From positions 139,451,053-139,515,052 of the forward strand of contig CM048552.1 in the NCBI GenBank assembly GCA_026413225.1: DNA of 64,000 bases, given 5' to 3'. The stretch's first letter is position 1. Every line of letters begins with the position of its first letter. The DNA is from Otis tarda (lineage: Eukaryota > Chordata > Aves > Otidiformes > Otididae). Shown piece after piece: positions 1 through 14,163 of the stretch. The position numbers were made by a program, and so were the translations under genes. The notes under the pieces were generated by a model. The model worked only from the letters and a program-made list of their open reading frames with translations. It did no database searches and was not told the origin of the DNA.

Positions 1-1718
1 TTTTAAGTATTACATCTAAAAGTTTACTTGGAAACTAGTAAGTCACATGTAGACTATTTGAATAACATGCTGAATATAAATCTTGTGTTGGATACCCAGG
101 ATTTTTTGGATTTAAACTCACCCCTCTGGAAGTGCATCACATTGGAAGCAGAGGACTGTATAGTTCTTCAGATATCTTTTAGTCTTCTAGGTGATGTGAA
201 TGCTGACAAAATGAGACACACTTGTTCCATACTGCTAGGAATGGGAATGTTGGTGTTGCAGAGAAGGCTGGAAAAGAGCAAAATAGTCTGGGTTTTGTTT
301 TTGAGAAGCTGCCTGGGTACTTCATTTGATTAAGTATCTTTAAAAATCCTAGTATTCTGTAGCTTGGGGAAACAATGTAGCATAGTTCTTCAGTAATGAA
401 TAATACTGAATTATTTCTATTCTGTGCCAAATGCAAGTAATCCAGGACAATTATGCTAATCACTGCCCTGAAAACAAATTGATACAGCTGCTGACTGACT
501 AGGGAAGATGATGGCATAGTTCTTTCTTTTTCAAAAGAAAAAAATAAAATGCTTTTGCCAGCAGGAGCCAAACTGCTTTTAGAAATGTCTTAGAACTGAA
601 AATCACTATTTGATTCTGAAGGTAAATGTGTTTGTTTGTGTATGTGAATATAAAATACATTTGGCTTTAATTGTATGCCAATTTAGTCCCAGCTTTTGGG
701 TACTGTACATTGTAGAACAGTATTTTCTTTTGATTTTATATTGACATATACAATATTGTATATTGTATATGCACAATATACATTTATAGACCATTTTTCT
801 ATTGAATCTTAAATATGTAAGCCAAAATTATCTAAAATACTGTTTCTACAAGGTCCATTACCAAAAATATACATTTTATTTTGTATATACTACTTTGCAT
901 TATGTTGTTGTTTCCCAAGGAAAAAGCAAAAAAAAAAGGGAACACAACACAAATATGGTAATATTGTTATCCACTACTTGAAAAAAAAGTTCAGAATTAT
1001 TTTCGTGTAGGTGAAACTACTCAAGTCAAGTAAAAATCAGGTTCTATCTGTTTTCAGGAATTATAGTCTCTACTTCTCCTGAACAGGTATGAACTAATAC
1101 TATTCTCTTTTTCACCTGGTTGCAGCTGCATTGATAGTGATGGAGATTTGCCCATATGCACTCATAGGATGAACATGGATTTAAAGCTTACACAACTACT
1201 CACAGAGTGTTAGCAAAACCAGCTTAATTTTTTATGTTTTCATATGACTTTAGCAAATAACTGACAAAACTTAGTGCTTAGGTATAACCTTAAAAATCTG
1301 CAATTTTTGTTGATGTAAGAAATTAATAATGTGCAACCAACTCTCTATTAAAATTGTATTTTGGCTCTCCATTCACTTGAATGAGAGTTGATTTGCTTGT
1401 TTCCAGATATTTTATTTTAAGAACTGTCTGATATTGAATTCTTGTAAGAAAGTAACAAATATATTCAATCGATTGGAACATTGATTAGAAATAAATTGAT
1501 TGGAAGTGAAATTGTTGAAGAGGGTTTGTTAGTGAAAATATTAATGTCAATATTGTTTCTAGTTATTATGATACACCAATCATGAGTGAAAAATACTATT
1601 CATTGCATATGTCCCAATCTTTTCAATATATTTACTTTTAAAGAAAATTGTAGTTTATCTTGGTAACAGTGTTACATACTGATTTTTCTTTTTCTGAACA
1701 TCAGGAGCTACTTTTTTT
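1..1718 (+). other. Intron 1 DNA, no gene seen
   Basis: AT-rich sequence with no supported coding region. Around 740-785 lies an imperfect palindromic stretch of ATATTGTATAT-like units. Short open frames here show no family resemblance. Confidence 0.5.
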
Positions 1719-1916
1719 TTACTGTGAGGGTCACTGAACACTGGCACAAGTTGCCCAGAGATGTTGTGGAGTCTTCTTCCTTGGAGATACTCAAAAGCTG
1801 TCCAGACGTGGTCCTGGGCAACAATTTCTAGGTGTCCCTGCTTAAGCAGAGGAGTTGGAGCACAGGACCTCCACGTTTTCTTTCCAACCTCAACCAGGCT
1901 GTAGTCCTGTGATCCT
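1719..1916 (+). mobile_element. CR1 LINE 3' fragment
   Basis: A degraded plus-strand CR1 piece. The frame reads VRVTEHWHKLPRDVVESSSLEIL, the end of the ORF2 reverse-transcriptase protein, followed by the 3' UTR motif (CAACCTCAACCAGGCTGTAG, TGTGATCC). It is heavily 5' truncated, as is normal for CR1. Several substitutions suggest an old copy. Confidence 0.85.
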
Positions 1917-4900
1917 CATTTAAGAGCAATGCAATTTTCCTTCCCATAGTTTTAAAATAACAATATGTCCCTTTCATTTTCCTTACCTGGAAGTATCAAA
2001 AAGGAGGGAAAAACACACAAATAAAAAGTTATATTACAAGTTTGTATAATGATGATCAATCACTTGAAAAGTTAGGGGATGGATAATTAGAGACTGAGAG
2101 GCTCTGTTGTCACTACAGTTCTGTTTAAAGGAAGGTGGTTGCAAGAAATATACTTTATTTGGTCAAATGAAATGGAAGTAAATATCTTGGTGCAAGTATT
2201 TAGGAAAGAGAATTTTTACAAATACGCTGAATTTGTTATAAGATTTCAATATACTAGGTAATCAGAGACAGAGAAATAATGAATCAGGACTCCTGAATGG
2301 TCATCTGTGCATATGTGAAACAATATTAAATTCCAAAAAGAAAGTGGCTAGCAACTTGCCACGGTGATAGTTATATCATCCTTTTGAGAGGCAGACTTCA
2401 AGGAGAGTAGCAGCTGTGTAAACAAAAGCAAAAAGGATATTTGATTTTCTTGTTCTAGGAATCAGTAAAAATACTGCTGATAAAACATATGTGCACTTTC
2501 CCACCACTTTTATACACAGCAGCAAACAATACCTTTAGATGATGAATCTTTCTCCTTCATACCAAAGAAAGCATTATAGAAGGAATTATTTTGAGGAATA
2601 AAAGTGTAAGTCAGATCAGACAGGAATTACTGATATATCTCCGATATGAGATAGAATAATCTTCTCCTCTGTCAAAGGGATTTAATTGTCTGCTCTGACC
2701 TCCATCTGTTCTATTAATTGACTGCATTAGTTTGTGGTAGATATTTTTGGTTGGTATTATGTTTTATTAGTGAGATTTCTTCAGATGATATAATAGAAGC
2801 ACACAGGAAGCTGTAACTCCTGTCATGTGACAAGGAATATTTTTTTCAGTCCTGACCTAAATCAATTGACCGAGGGCAAGAAAAAAAATAGATCAGTTCT
2901 TCCTAGTTAACTTGGCAGCTGCAAATTGTCTTCTATTCTATTTTTTTTTTCTGCAATATCTTCCCATACAGACATAATAAAAGAAAAAAAAGGGAAAAAA
3001 AAAAAAAAGAAAACCAGAAATCCCTTACAAAATAAGTGAAACAAATTCCCTTTACAAAATAAAAATCAGTTTGACATTGATTGAATTGATTGGCGTATAT
3101 CTTTCTCTATATATCTTACATATATTTATAAAGAAATGAAGGGAAGCTAGAAACAAATGAACAGGGAGAAGAAAAGATCCATAGGAAAGAATTATGATTT
3201 GGAGAAAAGAACAAGCTAGTGATGTGCACTCTAAGAAATGTTTGAGAATTAGACAGAGGACTGAGAAGGCCACGTGCAAAAGAGGAAAACAATGGGAGAT
3301 GGTTTTATAAGAGGACACATTTTCAAGCAGTGGAGAACAAGAATGAGAGAGGTCTTGGAAACGTGCTGAGGCATAATATTTTGTCACGAAATCATATTGT
3401 TAAAAATAATTTCTCCTCACTATGAAACACGCTAGTGTATTTCTTCTCCTGTTCTCTTTTTTCAACTGAGATCAGAAATTTATACCATGTATGAATCTAG
3501 AGTGCAGTTAGTGCGAGTATTGCTGTATGTATGTGTTACATGGTAAAAGAAATCTGTGAAAAATCATATGATTCATTTCTCTATATGCTTGCAATTTTGA
3601 AAGTGCCCATGTAGTTTTGCAGGCCTGTGAAAACAGGTAGAGTGTGCTAAATACTATGGTAATTATAGTGTTTCATGAGTCCTATTACAAAGTAATTCAT
3701 AAATAATACTCATTGCATCAAAAAGTAGTAGGAAATGTGTTTTATGTCAAGCTGAGAGACAGAAGCAAAATAATAATAATAATTTCCAAGCTATCAGTTC
3801 TATGTTAGTAAAGGCTAATGTTAGGTGTAGATGGTGAAAATGGATAAACTTGTTGACTGAGATATGATTTTGCTTCAAAGAAGATACCATGCAGCAGAGA
3901 TGGCTATGGGAATAATAATAATAGGAATAAGAATAAGAATAATAGGATAAAAGTAATTGAATGGTAGGTGAGAAAATACCTGAAGTTTAGTCTGAATTCT
4001 GTGTACTGAATTTCTTACCAGTGGATGTTGTGTCATCTTTAATAAACCATCAGCAGAACTAATGAAAACACAGACAAAAACTATTAGAAACTCATAGCAG
4101 AATATTTTAATCATGAGGAGTTGGTTCAGGTATGAAACTAACAGGAAAATCACAAGTTTCTTAACTTTGTAGATCATGGTTATAGAGATAATTCTGTATA
4201 TATTGGTAAGAGGTGAGAGAAGGAATCATCTTGCTGTACTTCAGCTAGCAGACAGCTACCTGTCTAATCTAGGCTAATGACCTGGACTCTTTAAACATAG
4301 TCTTCAGGATGTTTTCGTGGTTGTTGGCTTCAACTAATATTTAATGTCAAATACCTGTGTTACAGTAGGAAAGATTGCTGCCTGAAATGTATACTTCTGG
4401 TTTAGACGTTTATCTAACTTTTTCACACAATTAGTGAGATGAACATGAGCTTTAGTGATGTATCCAAAGTAGAGGAGGTACTTTTTCATTGTGCTAGGCA
4501 AAGATGGGAACTCTCCAATAATGGGAGTGGAAGAGTAAGCAGGAGGAGAAATTACAATCTCTACATTTGTTGTTTTATTTCCTTTTCTATTCAGATAACA
4601 GTTCTACACACTACAAAGCAAAAATGATGTATTACGTTAGGGTTCTGAAAAGCCTTTGATGCAAGAAAATATAATTAACTAAATATGAGAAGGCTTTGAA
4701 GCTATGCACGCAGTAGAATGATAGGCACTGTCATTCTGATCATTTTGAGAAATGTATTTTATTTTTTTTAAGTAAGAGAAAAACAGTCTCTTAGTAATTC
4801 TTTGGAATTGTTAAAAGATCATGAAAGTTGATCTGATTTTTTTTTTTCATTTGGGGAGAGTGGGGCTGGAAATGGACAACCTTTTTAACTGAATAGAAAA

Positions 4901-7900
4901 TTACCTGCAACACATTTGATTTTTATACCCTTTTCTTTTCCCATCCCAGTGTAATTTTCTGTTCTTTTTCTGCTGCCCTGTTTTTGGCAACAAACAGATA
5001 AAGTTGAAAAAATAGTGATTAAAAAAACAACTCAAAACTCAAGTAACTGATATTAAAACATCTTTTTCAGGCTTGTGTGTGTATGGAGTTAGTCTTTGTA
5101 GTATATCTTCTCGCTACTTTGTGTAACAATTTTAGAACTGGCCTTTCCAAAGGAATGGAATTTCAGAAGTTAATTGCTTAGGTTTCTAGATTTTGATGTT
5201 GGATTCTTCTTAATATTTACTCAGCTTTTATTGTTATTTTACAAATTAATCCTACTTTTGTTATTGTTCTTGTTGTTGTGTCCATCTTCTCATATTACAA
5301 GTTCTTCACATATCTGATGTAAGATGACAGTCATATTTTGTTGATTTTCTGGGGGAACGTAACCTCTATTTTCTACCTAATTTTCCATATTTAAGCAAAA
5401 AATGTGCACTACATAAAAGCAGGCACAGTCAACCTTTGACTTAAGGTATCCATCAGTTGGGAGGAAAGATATATCTGGTTCTGCCCATATGGCTATGTCT
5501 GATTAAATAAAATGGTCTAGGTCCTCTTCTCTGCCCCTGAGGCCACATGGCATAGCACAACTTGCATCTCTTTAGTGAAAATCTTTCTTACCTCAAAAAA
5601 AACCCAAAACTAACTAAGCAACCAAAAATATTTGCCTTTTTTTGTGCTGTCTGTTGAGGAGGACCTCCATCCTGTCCTGTTCCCTGGTCATGCCTATGCA
5701 TTGACTGGAAGGTATGAACACTGTGACAGGACAGTGCTGGAGCCCATGCTCTAGTTCTGTTTAGTTTACTGCTTCGACCTAAATTCCAGTCCTTACTGCA
5801 TTGACCTAAAACCAGACTGAGATCTGGATCAATAATGGGACTTCTGTATGGTAATATTCTGCTTAGCTTTTAGAGGTCCACAGTATACAATATAATTCCC
5901 AATTCCCAGTATTTATGTCAACTAGAAAGTTAAGAATTTAACACTTGTTTATTAATTCAGCATAGACAGGACAGTAAGCTAAGTAAATATAACTCGGACT
6001 CTCTTCTAGGCATATTTTTAAGCTCAGTGTTTGGTGGTGAGAGGGGAGGGCAGTAGGCAGCATAAATATGGTTGCCTTGTTATTGTCTCCTAAGATCTAG
6101 CAAGTGATTCTGGTGATCTGATCCTTCATAACATTTTGTGGAGTCTTGTCTTGCTGAGACAAGCTGTCTCTCCTGTTGAACATAAGAAGCTCAAGACAGC
6201 ATTTAGCAGGAGAAAGCCCACTAAGTTAGGAGGAGAACAGCACAGGAACAGAAGTTGGAGAACATTCTTCCCTTTCTGCTGATAAAGTTATCCACTTTCT
6301 AGCAAAGAAAGAAAACTTAAGGTGAAGAGTAAGTTGGAAAAACTTCAATGATATGATATCATAGTTAAGATTTGTGTTTCATTAAATGATTCTCCTACGA
6401 ACTGCATAGGGCTTGTTTGAAAGTGAGAATACCTATCCAGGGGAGTTTCAGCTTTATGGGGCTGCAAGGTTACACTTTTCTCATAGTCCAAGATTGAGAA
6501 TCTCAGAACAAAAATATTTCAGTTTTCGACTGGCAATGCTGCACACAATTCTCACAGCCACCTAGCCTTATTTGGAATCTAATGTTTGTAACTTGAAAGA
6601 TGTGAGATGTGGGTTTAGACTTCTGCAGGTTAATAAGGGTAGTCACTCAACTCTCCCATTTCCAGAATGAGTGCATAATCGTGACATTATCATATGAATG
6701 AAGCCAGTATCACCACCTGGTAACTGAACTAGGTAATACAATGAAAATGTCTTGCCTGTGTCTTCTGTGTAGTTCAGTTCTAAGAATTCATATAGTAGAG
6801 CAGCAACTGTTTTTTTTTTTTTGTCCCCAAATAATATATTGAGGGGCTGCTACATGCCCAACCGGTTTAAATTGCTCTTCCCACCTTGTTTTTCATTATT
6901 GTCACATATGTGACATTTCCTCTTCTTAGACTGGAATGCCAACAGGAAGATATCAAATTCTAATCATTAAATAGCCTCAAGAGATCAAATTGCCTAACAA
7001 TCAGTCCCTCAGACAGTATCTCGGTTGGTTTAGACAAGAGTTTTAGTTTCTTCCATCCTTGAGGAGGGCACACACGTAGGCTTAATGGTGAAGAGAGAAA
7101 GAGGAATGAGACACGTGAGTTTCCCTGTTTAGTATTTAGACAAAACCTGATAGATTCCCTTAAGAATTTTTCTTTTCAGTCATTTGACCTTTTCTGGAGA
7201 GAAGTTAGACCCATTCCATGTTAGAAATGTTTTGGTTTTTTTTATGGCTTGGAGTGCTAATAGGTACCGAACTTTGATATTTTTGAACATTCATTCAAAT
7301 TTTAAAGATCTATTCTGCAAGCCTAAAAAAATATGTATAAAATAGTGATTTTTGTGTGCATGTTTTCATTATTTTTATATCCACAAATTATTTTTTTACT
7401 CCAGGTGTAAGAAATTCTACTCTACAGGAGCTTTTGCCTTACAGAAACTCAGAGCTGAACAACCTCTTTCAGATCATAACCTTTTATTTTGGAGTAACAC
7501 ATCTGAATTTAAGAAAACAGAGGTGCACAAGAGAAATAAAGAGAGACCCAGAGAGCATTACATTTCTTTTACAAGGTCATATCAAAAGTAAAAACTGGAA
7601 ATGAAGTCAGCAGTTGTTCTAGACTGTACTGGTGCTATTTTTGGGTATTTCCCTAAAATATATACTGGAAGAGTAGTATTTTCTTAAAATTTTGCAGCCA
7701 CAATTAGACAAAGACTGTCAAATAAATAAATGTGTCTTGTGATCATCGTCCATGGTCATATTTTAGGCGTTGGACTCACTGAACAAAAAAGACTTAGTAC
7801 CCTATCACATTACATTGCAATCAAAGTTAATTGCTGCTTTATTATTTAAGAATGTGTCATGATCTCTCTCGCATTCTAGCTTCAAACATTTGAATGACTA

Positions 7901-10900
7901 CAGCATCCATTCAGTCACAGGACGCTCAAATTCATATCATGAATGGTCAAATTTTTCTCTGAGTGGAACACACCTGGAATTTTGGGATAACTAGTAATTT
8001 AAACTTTATGTTTGTTAACAGTTTATGCCATGTTTTTCCCTCATTTTTTATTTGTAATCTTAATCAAATTTTCTCAAGAAGCAGAAAATATAATGAAAAT
8101 TGTCTAACTACTGACATTTTTCCATGCTTCTTATGTGCAATATCAGTTGAAATTAGAGTTCAAAAGTCCGTGAGATAAGTGCAACTGTCTTAATTGAGCA
8201 TTTCAAGTTAGTCTTAGGTCCTTCTGGCCATAATGTTATTTTATCATTTTAAACACAGGAAAGAAAATAAGGGAAACCATATCTGTGATTGTTCAACAAC
8301 AGCTTTTTAGAATTAGATCCAAACGCCTGATTTTTTTACAGAATGCTTAAGAAGTGTGTTTCTTTGATTTTTTTTTTTTTCTTGAAAAGGAGTGATGGTC
8401 GCACTTTTTCTTTCTCTCTGCTTGCTTTTCAAATTGTTTTCATTATTGAGAGAATTGCAGTTTTCAAAAACAATGTAGGGACCACATAGCCTTTTCTTAT
8501 AACCCCATAATTCTTTTTGATAGTGTTTGAGAATTAGAAATCCAGCGTAAGAGTAGTAGCTGCAGGCAAGAAACAATGATACAAAATAAATGTGTGTCCG
8601 TTTACTGAAAAGTAAGTGGTGATTGTAGTTTCTAACCTGAGGGATCTACTGACATTGTCCAAGCCTATCTGAGAGACTCACGGAAACTCACTGAAGAAAT
8701 TCATAGGAGCACAAAGCCCAAAAAATTTAATTTAATGTTTGTATATAATTTAAAAATATATAATATAAATATAAAGCCTTTTCAGGCTTTATTTCCATAT
8801 TAAAAAAAAAAAAGATCTTCCTTTGTCCTCAGTTACTTCTAAGCATAAATCTACGACCAACTTCAAGGTCTGTAGTGATATTTGTATAGTTGGCATTTAT
8901 TTTAACTTTAAAAATCATAGTTCTTAAATTTGCATCACTGATGTTTTACTCTCTTTTCATTTCTGATCTTTAAATCTTCAGGAGAATATTAACTATGAAT
9001 TAGTAAGAGATACATTAGAATGTGATGTAAAAGACAAATTACAGTATTCTCAGTCAGTAAAAGCCGATCACTGTTACCTGCTGAACTGCTGTGACTGGAC
9101 AGCAATATACTACCACGGGAATAATACTGACATATAACGTGGTTAATCTATTGATAATGTAGATATCTAGTTCAGATATTAATCTCTAGTGAAGTTTATA
9201 ATGCTAAGTTAGAGTTATTGTAAGTCTGGATATTTGGGGTTTGTTTGTTTTGTTTGTGGGTTGTTTGTTTTTTAAATAATTATTTAATAACACATTGTTG
9301 AAATCTATTCTTACTGGGAAAATACTTACAAAATTCCAACATATAACTTCTATCAGGAAAAAAAAAAATCCCACAAGACTCTGCTACATGTAAATTTGAA
9401 GCCAGGCATTACTGTAGTTAACACTTCTGAGATTTAAAAATATCTATGATTGGCCAATTTCAGTTAATAAGCTTTCCACCAGCTTTCTAAGTAATCCAGT
9501 CCAGAAACTGCACATTAGTTCATTATTTATGTTCTTTTGTTTTATTCACTATATAGTCAGACTTTGTCTGACTTTTCTGAATGGTTTTATGTAGCATGAG
9601 GAGGAACAAAGTTTAGTTCATTTCAACTTGTCAAGAAAATAGTCCTAGAAGCTGTGAAAAAAAAAGAAAATGACCCTAAAGAAGTTATAACTGGTTTTTT
9701 TTTTTTATTTTAAAGATAGTAGATAAAAACAGTATGCATTTACTGATATTTGGAAGAACTATTCTTTTGCTGTTGAGCAAGCATTTTGAATACAGTGACA
9801 ATTAAGAGATTGCAGTGCTGAATCTGAGGTAGAGGTGCATTTAAACCTGCTTTGGGAAGAGATTTTACAGGAAACAACTGTGTGATCAGTTTTCTGCTGA
9901 AGTTCCAAATTATATATATGTATTGCTAAAATTAATACTGTAGGCATATTCACAAATTGCTCTGCCTTGCGTAGTTCTTATTTGCAGTCTCCCACTGCTA
10001 CGGTAATTTATTATCGAGTTTTATGTATGTTTAAAACAGGATGATATTTTTTAATTAATTCTATTAAAAAAAAACCACAACAAACAACCACACATCTGCT
10101 ACCTTCCAAAAAACCAAAAACCAAACCACCACAAAACCACATTGCTTCATAAGTTTTGAAATGGTATATTTCAAGGAGAGGAAGAGAAGGGAAAGAAGTA
10201 AAGCCACAATTCATATTCTTAGTAAATGAAATATTTTTTAAATCCCCATGTTCTGTGGAATGCATTAAATACTGTACCAAGTATCACAATGAGGAGACTC
10301 TGAAGTTTTATTGATTACATTATTTGTTATTTTTGTTCTGGTGACTAGACAGGGACTCAGGGTTCAGCTAATCAAGCCAACTGTATGCTTTCAGAGCACA
10401 TCTAAAGAGGGGGGTGTGGGTGTTTAACTCCGATTCTGTATTGAGATGAGGCCTACGTACAAATCAAAAACCTTGCCCCAGGGAATTTGAGCAGAAAGGA
10501 GGGACAGAGACAAGGTGGTCAGCGACTGAAAGCTGTGGTGCACAATACTGCACTATTTAGAGGTCTATGCTTTAGATAAAGCCTGAGAAACCCCAGGAAA
10601 TCTGTGCAGTCCTCGGTCTCCTGTGCTCATATAATTTATATTTATGTTTGATTTTCTTGTGACTGTCCATGAACTGGACAAGCAGGTTCAAAAAAAATCT
10701 TGAAATCACTTTAGATTTTCCTGTTCTGCCCTGGAGGACTTTTAAGCCATGTCTCATATTTCCCCAGCAGGTACAGAATTAGTATAGAGCTACAGACATA
10801 CTCATCTGCTCAAGTTGAAAAAGTGCTAACTGCAGATCCTGGAAAGCATCAGGTTAGCCGTAAAGGCTTGATTCATAGACTATTTAAGCATCTCTAAGTG

Positions 10901-12849
10901 TGGCTTGGGGTATAGATTTATAATTGAGTACAAGCAGTGTTTTTAGTAGATGCACATCCATGTTGACTTCAATCTCCATTTACATCAAAGGCCATAAATA
11001 TCTCATTAGCTTCAAATTACACTCCTCTGCCAGTAAGAAAGTCATGTATGAATGTATTTGATTTCAGATCTTCTTTGACTTCTCTTTCTGTATTCTGTTG
11101 CCAGAAGTTGCTGTTTTCAACTGAATGTTTTTATTTAGATTGTTTGAGTGGGTGATGTTTCCAACTAGCATTTGTTTTTGCAAGCAAGTTGGTACACATT
11201 TTTCTGACACTTGAAGAAGTAAACAAAAGAAAGGAAAAAAATACAACAGCTATTAGTGATAATAAATAAAGAAATGACAAGTATATTTCTTCCTGTAGAC
11301 TCAGTATTAAAAGTGTATTGAATAGCTGACTGGATACATATAGATATGGATCAAACTAATTTTGGTGTAATATTTAAAAACATTCTAAAATGCATACAGT
11401 TTTCCATTTAAGATTAATCCCTAATTGCAATATGTCACTCTCCATTTACATCTTCCAGCCTTTTTAATCATGCACGTAGCAAAATCGGCTAGTTCATGAA
11501 TAGGTAGTTAGCATGCTTTCTTCCTTATCTCTTGATATTCTTACTGAAATTTATTCCATGTATCTTTCTCTGTGTATGAATGTGTGTGTATTTCACATGT
11601 GAAACTAACCTTATGAAAATGGTAATTTCTCTAGTAATAAGTCAATAAAATGATAAGTGGGATATTTTCTGCCTAGTACTGTCTAAGCAGAACAATATTC
11701 TTCATGAGAAGTCTGTTTATAGATTTATTGTGTAAAGTGGTCATACATAATTTGTTACTAATGTAAACTTTTTGAAGAGACCTGTTTAAAACTTTGATTA
11801 CTTTTGTTGCCATTTAACTGGCTAACAACAATGACTTGTAATAAGCAGAACATGTTACAAGAAATAGTGGTTTTATTCTGACTTATCATCTTAGAATTGC
11901 TTTTATGGCAGTGTGTTAATGCACTTGTCACTATCTATTATTTGGTTATGTCTTTGCACTGGTTCACAGAGGCTGCAGGTCTGTTACAGGTCAGACAGTG
12001 AGGCTGACATGGCTAGCAATACTCTGTAATTTAAATCTAAATGTCTGTGTGTGCATGAATCAGAAATGCAAACTCTATGTATGCTCCTTTTAAAGTACAG
12101 GGGAAAATAAAACATGTTATATGAGTGGATTTAATACCCACAAAATTAACTGTTGTTGATCTAATTTCCTAGATAAGGCATCAGATAGCAAATTCAGTTC
12201 TAAGTCAATAATGAAAGTTTCCCTTTTCCAGTCCTTTCACTGTATTCAAAATAACAGCATATAACCAGGTATTTGATCCACAGACACCTTGTAGTTTGTA
12301 TAGATAATTATTAAGTCATGTTTTCAATGGTTCTAGCTTATGTCTAGTATCTCTAGGATTTCCGCTTTCCTTCATATTGTCATTTTTTTTTTTTGTATGC
12401 TGGTAATGTGTTGCTCACTCTTGTTTATTTGTCCTTCCCATTTTCTTGTCTTTTTTTTTTATTTGTTTCCTTTTTTTTTTTTTTCATTTGCTGTTTGCCC
12501 AGACAAATTTTTTCTCTATCCTTTTTTTCATCACCTGGACCACTGTCTTTCCTTCCACCTTCCACCTTGTCTATTTTCTCAGTGCTTTATTCCACAACTC
12601 ATTTTCTTATAATGTTATTACAAACTTCTGCAATGTAGATATAAAGGGAATAGGATGTGTTGCTTCTCCTTGAGCACAGCTTAAATCCTTAGTTGAGTAT
12701 GACTAGAAAATCTACTTCATGCTGCATGGTCAGAAAAGTGTACCAAAGTCAGGATGGGAGAAAGGATGAAGCAACACTACCCATAATCGATTGCCTGCTG
12801 AACTTCTGTTGTTAAAGATGGTAGCAGAAATCAGAAGGGAAGGTGGTGC
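1917..12849 (+). other. Intron 1 DNA, simple repeats only
   Basis: About 11 kb without a supportable gene. It holds A/T homopolymers (2941-3010, 6811-6823, 9699-9707), a TTTG-rich run at about 9239-9272, an ACCAAAA-rich stretch at 10065-10140, and a strongly pyrimidine-biased tract from about 12380 to 12600. The open frames here are short, overlap one another and lack recognisable domains. Confidence 0.5.
12380..12600 (+). repeat. Pyrimidine-rich tract
   Basis: Over 200 bases dominated by T and C on the plus strand, with T-runs at 12380-12391, 12451-12460 and 12471-12484. It produces three overlapping F/S/L-rich open frames, which are composition artefacts rather than genes. Confidence 0.7.
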
Positions 12850-13084
12850 TTGAGGAGGAATTTTGGGTGACTAGTAGCCAGCTGACCACTCTGAGTGCTG
12901 GGCAGCAGCTGGAGCAGGGCTGCCCCACTGGGGAGGATGAGCCAGGAGCTGCGGGCACCACAAGGCTGTCAGGGCAATACTCTCGCTGATGGGGCATCCT
13001 CCTAACGCACCCCATCGAGGCCAGGCTGGGGATAGGGACAGGATGCAGCCACCACCCAACGATCAGGTCAGGCAGGTTGAGGAG
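12850..13084. other. GC-rich block, left part, unidentified
   Basis: GC content rises sharply above the flanking intron (GCTGGAGCAGGGCTGCCCC and similar). No domain is recognised in either strand's frames. It directly abuts the CR1 copy at 13085, and similar GC-rich sequence resumes on the far side at 13578, so the CR1 probably split one older block. Confidence 0.5.
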
Positions 13085-13577
13085 TCACAGAATCACAGAA
13101 TCACAGAATTATCAAGATTGGAAAAGACCTAAAAGATCATCCAGTCCAACCATCACCAATACTTCTCAGCTAAATCATATCCCTCAACACAACATCCAAA
13201 CGTTTCTTGAACACCCCCATGGTCGGTGACTCCACCACCTCCCTGGGCAGTGCATTCCAGTGCCTGACTACCCTTTCCGAGAAGTAATATTTCCTAATGT
13301 CCAGCCTGAATCTCCCCTGGTGCAGCTTGAAACCATTGCCTCTAGTTCTATCACTGTCTACACGAGAGAAAAGGCCGACCCCTAGCTCACTACAACCTCC
13401 CTTCAGGAAGTTATAGAGAGCTATAAGGTCTCCCCTGAGCCTCCTCTTCTCCAGACTGAACAATCCCAGCTCCCTCAGCCGCTCCTCATAAGGCCTGTGC
13501 TCCAGACCCCTCACCAGCTTCGTAGCCCTCCTCTGAACGCGTTCCAGGGCCTCAATGTCCTTCTTGCAGTGAGGGGC
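13085..13577 (-). mobile_element. CR1 LINE, 5'-truncated, minus strand
   Basis: Read on the minus strand this gives a long intact piece of the ORF2 C terminus ([69 protein letters not shown]). It ends in the CR1 3' UTR, with the tail repeat TCACAGAA three times at 13085-13109. The ORF2 piece runs open through about 13170. The good preservation suggests it is younger than the 1.7-kb copy. The 5' break is near 13577. Confidence 0.93.
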
Positions 13578-13815
13578 CCAAGGTTGTCCAAGTTGAGTCA
13601 GGTCCAAGGTTGACCTCATGACCTAGTCAGGGCAAGTTCTAGGCTGGGCATGGGTCTGGGCATGGGACTCCCTGCAGGATAGATCTGGCAGGGACTGATG
13701 GCCCTGGGCTGGGTTGAAATGGGATCCTACACCAATGGGCAGGGTGGGGACAGGTCCCAGATGGAGCTTGGCAGGGCCTGCAGGGACTGGTGGTGCCCTT
13801 GGGAACATGACTCTT
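13578..13815. other. GC-rich block, right part, unidentified
   Basis: Continuation of the GC-rich sequence beyond the CR1. It includes loosely repeated units built on GGCATGGG and GGCAGGGACTG/GCAGGGACTGG. A minus-strand frame (13623-13808) is proline-rich but not family-like. It may be an old minisatellite or another repeat; I cannot name it. Confidence 0.45.
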
Positions 13816-14132
13816 AGGGCCGCTACTGATTTGTCCTTCAGAAATTATGTTTAAGCTGCAAGTCCTTTGGAGGCAGCATCTGAGCCTATTATGTATCTAC
13901 CAGTGACAATGTCAGTAGAAATTGTGGTTCATGATAAATAATATGTATCTGATATTTTTTCTGGCCTCTAGTGTTCAAGTCTTTCAAAAATTTTGTGGTA
14001 TGAGTGCTGAAATGAAGTCACTGAAGAAATCCAGGGGTTGTGACAGCATGAAATACCTTTCTTTCAGATACCCTTCCTTGTCTGAAAGAATCAACATAGA
14101 TGTTTCCTGTGGTTATTTTTGGGATGTTTCAG

Positions 14133-14163
<31 letters not shown>

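Noticed and set aside
12340-12673. Three overlapping F/L/S-rich open frames
   Set aside because: All arise from a pyrimidine-rich tract; overlapping frames with low complexity and no domains.
13170-13619. 149-residue minus-strand open frame that could look like a gene
   Set aside because: It is the C terminus of CR1 ORF2, followed by the CR1 3' UTR and tail, so it is a transposon remnant and not a host gene.
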